Assembly (NCBI GenBank): GCA_003402745.1
Contig: QQND01000025.1
Location: 1 to 37,612, forward strand
Source: Verrucomicrobiota bacterium
Lineage (GTDB): Bacteria; Verrucomicrobiota; Verrucomicrobiia; Chthoniobacterales; Chthoniobacteraceae
Length of the DNA: 37,612 nucleotides
Direction: 5' to 3'
Position 1 is the stretch's first letter. Every line of letters starts with the position of its first letter. The notes under the pieces were generated by a model. The model had not been told where the DNA came from and ran no database searches. It worked only from the letters and a program-made list of their open reading frames with translations. The position numbers were made by a program, and so were the translations under genes. Below, piece by piece: positions 1 through 7,181 of this stretch.

Positions 1-40
1 CAGTGCTTTACTTGGGGTTCTCAAGTGATTGAGCAGCCAC

Positions 41-114
41 TACCCGGTGGTGTAACGGTAGCACAGGGGCCTTTGGAGCCCTTAGCCATGGTTCGAATCC
101 ATGCCGGGTAACCA
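41..114 (+). tRNA. tRNA-Gln (anticodon UUG)
   Basis: A full cloverleaf can be folded by eye. The 7-bp acceptor stem pairs 41-47 with 104-110, the D stem 50-53 with 61-64, the anticodon stem 66-70 with 78-82, and the T stem 87-91 with 99-103 around the loop TTCGAAT. The anticodon loop CTTTGGA (71-77) carries TTG at 73-75, which reads the glutamine codon CAA. The discriminator base is A111 and the CCA end is encoded at 112-114. No other tRNA lies next to it in the window. Confidence 0.96.
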
Positions 115-139
115 ATCTTCGCTCGCTCGATCAGGAGGC

Positions 140-161
140 GCTTCAAGAGGGCTTCAAGAGG
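140..161. repeat. Short tandem repeat, 11 bp x 2
   Basis: Two perfect head-to-tail copies of GCTTCAAGAGG occupy 140-150 and 151-161, between the tRNA-Gln gene and kup. The copy number is too low to suggest a function, and replication slippage is the simplest origin. Confidence 0.6.
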
Positions 162-179
162 ATCCTTTAGGCGTTTGCA

Positions 180-204
180 GACGTTGTTATTAAAAATAAA
201 CGTC
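180..204 (+). other. AT-rich hairpin downstream of tRNA-Gln
   Basis: GACGT (180-184) plus TTAT (187-190) can pair with ATAA (196-199) plus ACGTC (200-204), leaving a 2-nt bulge and a TAAAA loop. It lies 66 nt after the tRNA and 93 nt before kup. No T-run follows, so it is not a standard intrinsic terminator. It could still mark the 3' end of the tRNA transcript or be part of the kup leader. Confidence 0.3.
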
Positions 205-296
205 AAGACTGCGCTCTTCTGCCGCTAAATTCTTGTCTGCTATGGCACGGACTGCTTTTCATTAAAGCCTGAGCCATTATTGGCCGGCCACTTCAA

Positions 297-2213
297 ATGA
301 ATCATAATCACGCAGCGGAACACAGGCCGCCGACTTCCGCACTCGTCATCGGCGCGCTCGGAGTTGTTTTCGGTGACATCGGCACCAGCCCCATTTATTC
401 CCTGAAGGAGTGCTTTACGGGGCATCACGGGGTTCCCTCAAGTCCGGAAAATGTGCTCGGGGTGATGTCTCTAATTTTCTGGACGCTGATGCTCATCGTC
501 ACTGTCAAATATTTGGTCTTTGTGATGAAGGCGGATCGCAACGGGGAGGGGGGTATTCTTGCGCTGCTTTCTCTGGCAGTGGAAAAAATCGGAATCGACA
601 CGAAGGCCCGGGCAATCCTCCTCCTGACTGGTGTTGCCGGAGCGGCCTTGCTCTTTGGCGATGGGATCATCACTCCAGCCATCTCCGTCTTGAGTGCCGT
701 TGAAGGACTCAATGTCATCACTCCAGTTTTTAAGCCTTACATCGTACCTCTCACCATGGCCATCCTCATTGGCTTGTTTTCGGTGCAGCGGGCGGGTTCA
801 GAGAAAGTCGGCCGCTGGTTCGGCCCCATCACCGTGGTTTGGTTTGTGGCGATCGCCGTGGGCGGAATCCGGTGGATTCTTAAGGACCCCGCAGTGTTGA
901 CCTGCATCAATCCGAGATACGCGATCGAACTCTTTACTCATGGGGGAACGAAGGCGTTTTTTGTCCTCGGAGGCGTCTTCTTGGTCGTCACGGGCGGAGA
1001 GGCGCTTTACGCGGATATGGGCCATTTTGGGGTGAACCCCATCCGGATTGGCTGGTTCGGTCTCGTCTTCCCATCCCTGTTTCTGAACTACCTCGGGCAG
1101 GGAGCGCTCTTACGGGTGATGGGCCGTGATAATCCGGACCTGATGCGCACCGAAGACTTCAGTCCGTTTTTCTCCCTCTTCCCGAGTTGGGCATTGATCC
1201 CGATGGTCATTCTTGCCGCCGCTGCGACAGTCATCGCAAGTCAGGCTTTGATCACTGGCACCTATTCTCTCACGCTTCAGGCCATCCAACTCGGCTACTT
1301 GCCCCGCCTCGGCATTCGGCACACTTCAGCCCACACACGAGGGCAGATTTACATTCCCACCATTAACTGGATGCTGATGATCGCCTGTTTGGTTCTGGTT
1401 CAGGCCTTTGGTTCCTCGACTGCATTGGCGGCAGCGTACGGCATTGCCGTGACGCTTACCATGATGGTCACGACCGTTCTTTTCTTCTTCGCCGCGAGGT
1501 ACCAATGGGGGTGGGATCTGAATCAGGCGCTGCCGATTGTTGTGATAGCGTTTACGATTGAAGGCGCGTTTTTTGCCGCAAACGCGTTGAAAATCATGGA
1601 CGGCGGGTGGCTGCCACTTGCCGTGGGGGCAGTCCTTTTCACCCTCATGACCACCTGGTGCACGGGCCGGAACTTGGTTCGTAAAAGCCTGGATCGCGGT
1701 ACGTTTGACCAGGACGAGCTGATAGAAAGTTTGAAAAACTCTGACCGCTTGATCCGAGTGCAGGGCACTGCGGTGTTTATGTCCGCCAACTCGCACCGCG
1801 CGCCGAATGCGCTAATGCACAACATGAAACACAATAAGGTGCTGCATGAGAGAGTCATTTTCATGACTATCGTCACCGACGACCACCCCTTTGTGTCCCC
1901 GAGTAAACAGGTTGAATTGGTCGAGTTGGCTCCCGGTTTCTGGCGTTTGAGCGGCCACTATGGATTCCTCCAAGAGCCCAACGTCCCCCAGTTGATGCGT
2001 CGGGCTAAGCATTACTATGATTTCGATTGCAACCCGGAGCAGGTGACCTTTTTTCTAGGACGTGAGACCATTGTTCCGTCTAAAGAACGGGGAATGGCCT
2101 TGTGGCGCGAAACCTTGTTCGCGTTCTTGTCCAGAGTGGCCGAGCCTCCCGGCACCTATTTCCGTTTGCCCGAAGGCCGTGTCGTTGAGTTGGGGATGCG
2201 GGTTGCCATTTAG
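297..2213 (+). CDS. kup: KUP-family potassium uptake protein
   Basis: The 638-residue product is a proton-coupled K+ importer of the inner membrane (KUP/HAK/KT family). The hallmark segment GDIGTSPIYSLKECF lies near residues 27-41, and GVVFGDIG in the first membrane helix is the family signature. About twelve hydrophobic segments span roughly residues 15-455, followed by a cytoplasmic C-terminal domain of about 180 residues, as is usual for the family. The length matches family members of about 620-650 residues. The ATG at 297 puts the signature at the expected distance from the N-terminus. No Shine-Dalgarno sequence precedes it. It stands alone between tRNA-Gln and recN, and no c-di-AMP (ydaO) riboswitch is visible in its short leader. 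Confidence 0.95.
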   Translation: MNHNHAAEHRPPTSALVIGALGVVFGDIGTSPIYSLKECFTGHHGVPSSPENVLGVMSLIFWTLMLIVTVKYLVFVMKADRNGEGGILALLSLAVEKIGIDTKARAILLLTGVAGAALLFGDGIITPAISVLSAVEGLNVITPVFKPYIVPLTMAILIGLFSVQRAGSEKVGRWFGPITVVWFVAIAVGGIRWILKDPAVLTCINPRYAIELFTHGGTKAFFVLGGVFLVVTGGEALYADMGHFGVNPIRIGWFGLVFPSLFLNYLGQGALLRVMGRDNPDLMRTEDFSPFFSLFPSWALIPMVILAAAATVIASQALITGTYSLTLQAIQLGYLPRLGIRHTSAHTRGQIYIPTINWMLMIACLVLVQAFGSSTALAAAYGIAVTLTMMVTTVLFFFAARYQWGWDLNQALPIVVIAFTIEGAFFAANALKIMDGGWLPLAVGAVLFTLMTTWCTGRNLVRKSLDRGTFDQDELIESLKNSDRLIRVQGTAVFMSANSHRAPNALMHNMKHNKVLHERVIFMTIVTDDHPFVSPSKQVELVELAPGFWRLSGHYGFLQEPNVPQLMRRAKHYYDFDCNPEQVTFFLGRETIVPSKERGMALWRETLFAFLSRVAEPPGTYFRLPEGRVVELGMRVAI

Positions 2214-2330
2214 TCCTGACCACGTGAGGTGTGTTAGTGGGATCTGCTGCGTCTTTGCAGACGAGTGAAGGGCTTTTTAGAGATGTCGAAGGTCTTCGGT
2301 AATGTGCGGTGATGACCCACTGAATGAAAC

Positions 2331-4025
2331 GTGTATTGTGACTTTGTGACTCCTGTACGGCTAACTTCAGTGCGCATTCGTAATCTCGCTCTTGTTGAAG
2401 ACCTCACCTGGTCTCCTGGGAGGGGCTTTACCGTCGTGACGGGAGAGACGGGAGCAGGAAAGTCTATTATTGTCGGAGCGTTGAAATTGCTCGTGGGGGA
2501 ACGGGCCGACAAAGCGTTGATTCGTTCGGGCGAGGATGCTTGTACTGTTGAGGGCGTTTTTGAGGTGCAGGACCGGACTTGCTTGGATCCCCAGCTGGCG
2601 GAGTTGGGTTTGGAGCCGTGCGAAGATGGGCAGCTTTTAATCAAGCGGGTGCTCACAAGCGCGGGGACCAACCGCCAGTTTATCAATGGCAGTCCGACGA
2701 CCCTGGCGGTGCTCAAAGGCTTGGGCGACGGGTTGGTGGATCTTCATGGGCCGCATGACCACCAATCGATCCTTTCTCCCGAGTTGCAACGTGCTTTGTT
2801 GGACTCTTTTGCTGGAGCCGCAGCCCCGCTGGGCGCCTATTGTGCGGTTTACAAGCAACGCGGCGAGGTGGAGCGCTCCCTCGCGGCACTGCACGGAGAT
2901 GACGCTGCCTTCGAGCGTGAATGCGCGCTCCTGCTTTTTCAGGCCAATGAAGTTGAAGCCGCTGGATTGAAGGCGGGTGAGGAGGAGGATTTACTTGCCC
3001 GGTACGCGGTTGCAACGCAAGGGAAACGAATTTTGGAGCTCTCAAAGCAAGTGCTTCTCAAACTAGTGGACGCCGAAGATGCAGCGCTCGGCAAAGTCGC
3101 GGGCGTGGGGCGCTCGCTGCGTGAAATTGAGCGACTCGATCCATCGGCCGCATCTCTTTCGGCAGCCCATGTGCGCGCTGTCACTGAGTTGGAGGAACTG
3201 GCTTCCGAGATCCAGCGTTACGGCGAAGGATTGGAGTTGGATCCAGAGCATTTGCACCGTCTTGAAGACCGAGTGAATCTGATTGAATCCCTCAAACGGA
3301 AATACGGAAACACCGTCGAACAAATTATTGCGCACGGGGAGTCGGCTGCGGAACGTTACGAGAAATTAAATTCACGCGTCGAGGAGCGCTCCAGACTTCA
3401 GGCGGAGTGGGTTGCAGTTTCTGCCGATCTTCAGCGCAAGGCAAAAATACTTCGCTCCGTGCGGGAAAAGGCGGCGCTCCCCCTCGCAAAAGGAATCATG
3501 TCCCATCTCAAGGATCTTGGATTCAAGCGGGCCGAGTTTGCAGTTCATCTTGAACCGCTTGCCCAGCCCGGTCCTTTTGGAATGGAGGCTGTGGAATTTC
3601 GCTTCGCGCCCAATCCAGGGGAACCCTCCAAGCCCCTCCGCACCATTGCCTCAAGCGGGGAGACTTCGCGCGTGATGCTTGCCGTCAAAAGTGCTCTGGC
3701 TGAACAGGACACAATTCCGCTCCTGGTTTTTGATGAAATCGACGCCAATGTGGGTGGAGAAATTGCGCATGCCGTCGGCGCGAAAATGCAGGCGCTTGGA
3801 AAAGCGCGGCAGGTTTTGTGTATTTCCCATCTCCCCCAAGTCGCGGCCAAGGCAGCGCATCACTTCGTAGTCAGCAAAGACTATTCCGGTGGGCGCACTG
3901 TTTCTCTTCTGCAGGAGGTGAACGGGCCTGAGCGCGCGGAGGAAGTTGCCCGTATGCTCGGGGGCAAGTCTGAGTCTGCGTTAGGGTTGGCGCGCACGTT
4001 GCTTTTGGAATCGACGGACCGCTGA
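2331..4025 (+). CDS. recN: DNA repair protein RecN (SMC-like ATPase)
   Basis: RecN is a cytoplasmic SMC-like ATPase that acts early in double-strand break repair. The 564-residue product has the N-terminal half-ATPase with Walker A GETGAGKS (residues 38-45). A middle region rich in charged helices (about 150-370) fits the short coiled coil. The C-terminal half has the ABC signature region SSGETSRVMLAVKSAL and Walker B LLVFDEIDANVGG near residue 465. The length is normal for RecN. The reading frame opens with GTG at 2331. GTG at 2346 or 2370 would place the conserved RIRNLALVEDL motif closer to the N-terminus and is equally possible. There is no clear ribosome binding site. Confidence 0.95.
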   Translation: MYCDFVTPVRLTSVRIRNLALVEDLTWSPGRGFTVVTGETGAGKSIIVGALKLLVGERADKALIRSGEDACTVEGVFEVQDRTCLDPQLAELGLEPCEDGQLLIKRVLTSAGTNRQFINGSPTTLAVLKGLGDGLVDLHGPHDHQSILSPELQRALLDSFAGAAAPLGAYCAVYKQRGEVERSLAALHGDDAAFERECALLLFQANEVEAAGLKAGEEEDLLARYAVATQGKRILELSKQVLLKLVDAEDAALGKVAGVGRSLREIERLDPSAASLSAAHVRAVTELEELASEIQRYGEGLELDPEHLHRLEDRVNLIESLKRKYGNTVEQIIAHGESAAERYEKLNSRVEERSRLQAEWVAVSADLQRKAKILRSVREKAALPLAKGIMSHLKDLGFKRAEFAVHLEPLAQPGPFGMEAVEFRFAPNPGEPSKPLRTIASSGETSRVMLAVKSALAEQDTIPLLVFDEIDANVGGEIAHAVGAKMQALGKARQVLCISHLPQVAAKAAHHFVVSKDYSGGRTVSLLQEVNGPERAEEVARMLGGKSESALGLARTLLLESTDR

Positions 4026-4128
4026 CGCTCAGGGGAAGTGGCGCGCGCTTTTCCTTCACCTAGTCGAAATTTGGTTGCCTTTCTCAAGCGAAGAGCGTTA
4101 ACTCTCCACCCCTTTAAAAAACCTCATC

Positions 4129-4133
4129 GGAGG
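4129..4133 (+). promoter_or_regulatory. Shine-Dalgarno sequence of rplS
   Basis: GGAGG lies 8 nt before the rplS ATG. It is one of the few strong ribosome binding sites in the window and supports the start at 4142. Most other genes here lack one, so it fits a highly translated ribosomal protein. Confidence 0.8.
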
Positions 4134-4141
4134 ATCTGTCT

Positions 4142-4492
4142 ATGTCAGCTATTATCGCCAAGATTAATCAGGAGCAAATGAAGCAGGATATCGCCCCGTT
4201 CAACGTGGGTGATGCCGTCCGTGTCCACACTCGGGTCGTTGAGGGCGATAAGGAGCGTATTCAGATTTACGCTGGTATCGTCATCGGTAAAAAAGGAACT
4301 TTGATGAATCAGAGTTTCACGGTGCGCCGTATTTCTTACGGAGAGGGTGTGGAACGTGTTTTTCCCCTTCATTCTCCTCGTGTTGCGAAAGTCGAAGTCG
4401 AAACACAGGGAACAGCCCGCCGTTCGAAACTGAATTACCTGCGCTTGCGGAAAGGTAAGCAGGCGATGGCAGTTCGTGAGAAAGCCCGGTAG
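4142..4492 (+). CDS. rplS: 50S ribosomal protein L19 (bL19)
   Basis: L19 sits at the 30S-50S interface of the ribosome. The 116-residue product shows the family pattern throughout: FNVGDAVRVHTRVVEGDKER, then the conserved segment GIVIGKKG, then FTVRRISYGEGVERVFPLHS. It ends with the basic tail RRSKLNYLRLRKGK. The length is standard. In many bacteria the gene follows rpsP-rimM-trmD; here recN is upstream, so the ancestral cluster is split. It is followed by rnhB and yraN, the usual downstream partners. Confidence 0.98.
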   Translation: MSAIIAKINQEQMKQDIAPFNVGDAVRVHTRVVEGDKERIQIYAGIVIGKKGTLMNQSFTVRRISYGEGVERVFPLHSPRVAKVEVETQGTARRSKLNYLRLRKGKQAMAVREKAR

Positions 4493-4535
4493 GCCCAAGA
4501 GGCTTGGCTTTCCCAGTTCACAGCTTAAATTATTC

Positions 4536-5159
4536 ATGGCGGCGCGGTGCTCCCTCGATCATGAGGTTTCGCTCCGCGCCGCTGGTTTTTCCAACATAGC
4601 CGGAGTTGACGAGGCCGGTCGCGGTCCTCTGGCAGGTCCTCTTGTCGTTGCAGCGGTCATTCTTCCCGACGGGTTTTCCCATCCCCGTCTGAACGATTCC
4701 AAGAAACTTTCCTCAAAGGTCCGGGAACAGATTTTCCAGGAAATCAGCGAGGATCCCACCATCCTGTGGGCGGTTGCTGAACTCGGTGCGGAAGAGGTGG
4801 ACGGCCTTAATGTGCTTCGCGCCACGCATGAGGGAATGCGGCGCGCCGTGCTCAAGCTCCCTGCAAATGTCGGTCACGTGTTGATCGATGGACTGCCCGT
4901 ACATCCTTTTCCTTTTCCTCAGACAGCACTTGTGGGCGGGGACGGTTTGAGCTTAAGCATCGCCGCGGCAAGTGTCTGCGCCAAAGTGCTCCGGGACCGG
5001 ATCATGATGAAAATTGACGCCGAGTTTCCCCAGTACGGCTTTGCGAAGCACAAGGGATACGGAACGGCGCTCCACCTGGCGCGATTGCGTGAGTATGGAC
5101 CTACTCCGTATCATCGGCGAAGCTTTGCACCGGTTCAACAGCTGTCTCTGGGGCTTTGA
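4536..5159 (+). CDS. rnhB: Ribonuclease HII
   Basis: This enzyme cleaves RNA in RNA-DNA hybrids and starts removal of misincorporated ribonucleotides. The catalytic motif GVDEAGRGPLAGPLV lies at residues 23-37, with D25 and E26 as metal ligands. DSKKLS follows, and the later conserved segments LIDGLPV, AAASVCAKVLRD and GFAKHKGYGT are all present. I chose the ATG at 4536 (207 residues) because it gives the normal length. A GTG at 4476 in the same frame would overlap the end of rplS and add 20 residues of no recognisable family sequence. The 3' end overlaps yraN by 65 bp. Confidence 0.95.
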   Translation: MAARCSLDHEVSLRAAGFSNIAGVDEAGRGPLAGPLVVAAVILPDGFSHPRLNDSKKLSSKVREQIFQEISEDPTILWAVAELGAEEVDGLNVLRATHEGMRRAVLKLPANVGHVLIDGLPVHPFPFPQTALVGGDGLSLSIAAASVCAKVLRDRIMMKIDAEFPQYGFAKHKGYGTALHLARLREYGPTPYHRRSFAPVQQLSLGL

Positions 5160-5673
5160 TGCGCCAGATCGCGGACGCCTTTGGAGTGATCCGAAAGCGT
5201 TTGGGCGCGAGGGCGAGAAACGTGCTGAGAGGTTTTTAAAAAAACAGGGATACAAAATCCTCTACCGCAACTTTAGACCCGCAATCGGGGGGGAGGTGGA
5301 TTTAGTCTGTAGGGACCGTCGTCGTCCCGTTGTTGTTTTTGTCGAAGTCAAAACCCGAAAAACGGAAACTCACGGCAGCCCCGCTTCTGCGGTAGATCAG
5401 AAAAAACAGCGCCGGCTGGTTCTGGCGGGGCAGTGCTGGGTGTCGCAACTCGAGGTTACGGACGTCACAGCCCGGTTCGATGTTGTTGAAGTTCTCTATA
5501 AAGAAGGCAGTTGGAGCATCCGGCACTTGAAGGCCGCTTTTATGGAGGAGGAAGGGCCTAACACGGTTGCAGTTGCCTCGGTTTTTAGCCCGGAGGCCAG
5601 GCGAGGGGACGGCCTCCCAAGACGTGGACATGCAGATGAGGCACGGTTTCGCCGCCATCGTGGCCGTGATTGA
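5095..5673 (+). CDS. yraN: YraN/UPF0102 family endonuclease-like protein
   Basis: The 192-residue product carries the UPF0102 domain with a restriction-endonuclease-like fold. GREGEKRAERFLKKQGYKIL starts near residue 37. It is followed by NFRPAIGGEVDLV and VVVFVEVKTRK, which hold the acidic and lysine positions typical of the fold. The cellular role of the family is not firmly settled. The ATG at 5095 adds about 36 residues before the domain and overlaps rnhB by 65 bp in another frame. The last 30 or so residues run antisense through the 3' end of the convergent HIT gene and look basic and unconserved, so the gene seems to have lost an earlier stop. The rplS-rnhB-yraN order is common in bacteria. 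Confidence 0.87.
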   Translation: MDLLRIIGEALHRFNSCLWGFDAPDRGRLWSDPKAFGREGEKRAERFLKKQGYKILYRNFRPAIGGEVDLVCRDRRRPVVVFVEVKTRKTETHGSPASAVDQKKQRRLVLAGQCWVSQLEVTDVTARFDVVEVLYKEGSWSIRHLKAAFMEEEGPNTVAVASVFSPEARRGDGLPRRGHADEARFRRHRGRD

Positions 5674-5923
5674 TCACAACGCGGAAGCCTGTTTCCAAGA
5701 TGCTGAGTTTGCGTGTCACCGTCTGTACTGCTAGGAGTAATTTTCCAAGGAGCAGAGCGTCCTCAGGGGTAGCTTCACCCAACCGCGGAATGACTTTTTT
5801 CGGGACGATGAGGACATGCACCGGCGCTTGAGGGTTGATGTCATGAAAAGCCAACCATTCAGGCTCTTCTGCCACAATTTCAGCGGGTATTTGGCGGGCG
5901 ATGATTTTCTCAAAAAGAGTCAT
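5585..5923 (-). CDS. HIT-family nucleotide hydrolase (HinT-like)
   Basis: The 112-residue product is a histidine triad protein that probably hydrolyses nucleoside phosphoramidates or related nucleotides. The triad HLHVHVLGG lies at about residues 95-103, preceded by VINHGHDGGETV, and the protein ends in the usual GGRPLAWPPG. The N-terminal FEKIIARQIPAEIVAEE is also typical. The length is normal. It is the last gene of a minus-strand operon: its ATG starts 3 nt after the stop of the upstream unknown gene. Its final 89 bp overlap the convergent yraN. Confidence 0.95.
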   Translation of the reverse strand: MTLFEKIIARQIPAEIVAEEPEWLAFHDINPQAPVHVLIVPKKVIPRLGEATPEDALLLGKLLLAVQTVTRKLSILETGFRVVINHGHDGGETVPHLHVHVLGGRPLAWPPG

Positions 5924-5926
5924 GGA

Positions 5927-6484
5927 TCAGCGAATTGAAAAGGTTAAGGGCCTTGAATTCGATATTTCACAAAGAGTCGCGCGCAAAAAGGAAACGAGTT
6001 CGTTCGCTAAAGTTTCGCAGCTGGGACACCAGTGGGATCGGGAAAGGATTCTCTTCACCGCGGGCCGGAGATCATCCATGCATATCCGGGTGACAACGCC
6101 GCTGGAAAGCAGGCGCCTGCAAAGATCTCCGCACGCCCTGAACAATCCTAGCTCGAAACCTGCGGGTACCTCGTCGGCAATTTCCAAAAGCGAGTAACGC
6201 ACCTCCATGCCGTCTCTCAGAAAGTGTGGAGCGACCTCGTCGTAGCCGATGCCCTTGAGCACATTTTGAACGGCCGCCGTAAACCCCTCGAAGGAGAAAG
6301 GCTGGGGAGTGCGCTGCGAGAGCAGGAAGGCGGTCACGCTGCGGGCCACGTCAGCGGCCGGCCACTCCGGGTATCCCGCCGCGCTCGCAGCTTCTTCGAG
6401 GCACTGTTCCAGCCATATGGAATCGAGTGCCACGGCGCCGGAGCCCAGCTCGATTAAAGGCGGCTGCTCGCGAATGTAGATCAT
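5927..6484 (-). CDS. Unknown protein encoded between nrdR and HIT gene
   Basis: I do not recognise this 185-residue protein. It is predicted soluble and mostly helical, with no signal peptide. Residues about 20-85 (DSIWLEQCLEEAASAAGYPE and onwards) resemble the helical layout of an ATP-cone: a helix, a segment WPAADVARSVTAFLL, then FEGFTAAVQNVLKGIGYDEV. The glycine/lysine-rich nucleotide strand at the start of a true cone is not obvious. Its ATG overlaps the nrdR stop by 4 bp, so the two are probably co-translated. That coupling suggests a link to nucleotide sensing or ribonucleotide reductase control, which is inference only. Confidence 0.8.
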   Translation of the reverse strand: MIYIREQPPLIELGSGAVALDSIWLEQCLEEAASAAGYPEWPAADVARSVTAFLLSQRTPQPFSFEGFTAAVQNVLKGIGYDEVAPHFLRDGMEVRYSLLEIADEVPAGFELGLFRACGDLCRRLLSSGVVTRICMDDLRPAVKRILSRSHWCPSCETLANELVSFLRATLCEISNSRPLTFSIR

Positions 6485-6972
6485 GCTTTGAACATCTCCG
6501 TTTGAAGCTCGCTGCGTTTTGTTCGGGTGCCGAGCTGTGCGATTTCGTCGATAAACTCTCCAAGGTCTTCAAACTGGCGGTAGACCGAGGCGTAACGCAC
6601 GTAGGCAATTTCATCTAAACCGTGCAATGCCTCCATGACTTTTGCTCCAACTGCCCTGCTGGAGAGCTCTCGTTCCAATCCCGCCTCGAGCGAAGAAATA
6701 ATCTCTTCGACGGCTGCCTCGATCGTTTGAAGCGTTACCGGCCGTTTTTCACAAGCCTTCAGCATTCCACTGATGATTTTTTGCTTATCCAAAGGCTCGG
6801 AGCGGCCGTCGCGTTTGACCACGCGCATTTCTGTCTGCTCGATTTGTTCGTAAGTCGTATAGCGGAACGCACAGCTGACACATTCGCGACGTCTGCGAAT
6901 GCTTTTCCCGTCCTTGGAGGGGCGGGAGTCAATCACTTTGTCTTCGAGAGCACCGCACTTGGAACAATACAT
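6481..6972 (-). CDS. nrdR: Transcriptional regulator NrdR
   Basis: NrdR represses ribonucleotide reductase genes when dATP/ATP occupies its ATP-cone. The 163-residue product has the N-terminal zinc ribbon with C3, C6, C31 and C34 and the family sequence VIDSRPSKDGKSIRRRREC. The ATP-cone (about residues 49-140) includes VVKRDGRSEPLDKQKI and ends with the classic DEIAYVRYASVYRQF. The length is normal. It is the first gene of a three-gene minus-strand operon. No nrd structural genes occur in the window, so its targets lie elsewhere. Confidence 0.97.
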   Translation of the reverse strand: MYCSKCGALEDKVIDSRPSKDGKSIRRRRECVSCAFRYTTYEQIEQTEMRVVKRDGRSEPLDKQKIISGMLKACEKRPVTLQTIEAAVEEIISSLEAGLERELSSRAVGAKVMEALHGLDEIAYVRYASVYRQFEDLGEFIDEIAQLGTRTKRSELQTEMFKA

Positions 6973-6975
6973 TTT

Positions 6976-7015
6976 CTTGTGGAAAAAAGAACGCTTTCCT
7001 CCTTTCTACCACAAG
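6976..7015. promoter_or_regulatory. Inverted repeat just upstream of nrdR
   Basis: CTTGTGG (6976-6982) and CCACAAG (7009-7015) are perfect inverted copies 26 nt apart, starting 4 bp before the nrdR start codon. NrdR boxes are built from CACAA/TTGTG-like halves but with much closer spacing, so this is at best an atypical site. It may instead be a leader hairpin or chance. Confidence 0.3.
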
Positions 7016-7123
7016 CCGTTGTATGAGCAAGTCCAAAGGGCGCTCCAGAAGCCAGACCTTTTGATTATCCGGCCAGACTTGGTCCATGCCGGCTCAGCCT
7101 GTATGGTTTGGCTACTTAGAAAT

Positions 7124-7160
7124 GGAAGGCGGCCTAGCTTCTCTGCATTCACCGCCTTCC
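7124..7160 (-). terminator. Stem-loop after the sulfatase gene
   Basis: GGAAGGCGG (7124-7132) and CCGCCTTCC (7152-7160) form a perfect 9-bp stem with a 19-nt loop, 22 bp past the sulfatase stop codon on the minus strand. The sequence after the stem is only moderately T-rich, so it is a plausible but weak intrinsic terminator separating the sulfatase from nrdR. Confidence 0.45.
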
Positions 7161-7181
7161 CCGGGAAGGGGCGAAGTGAAA

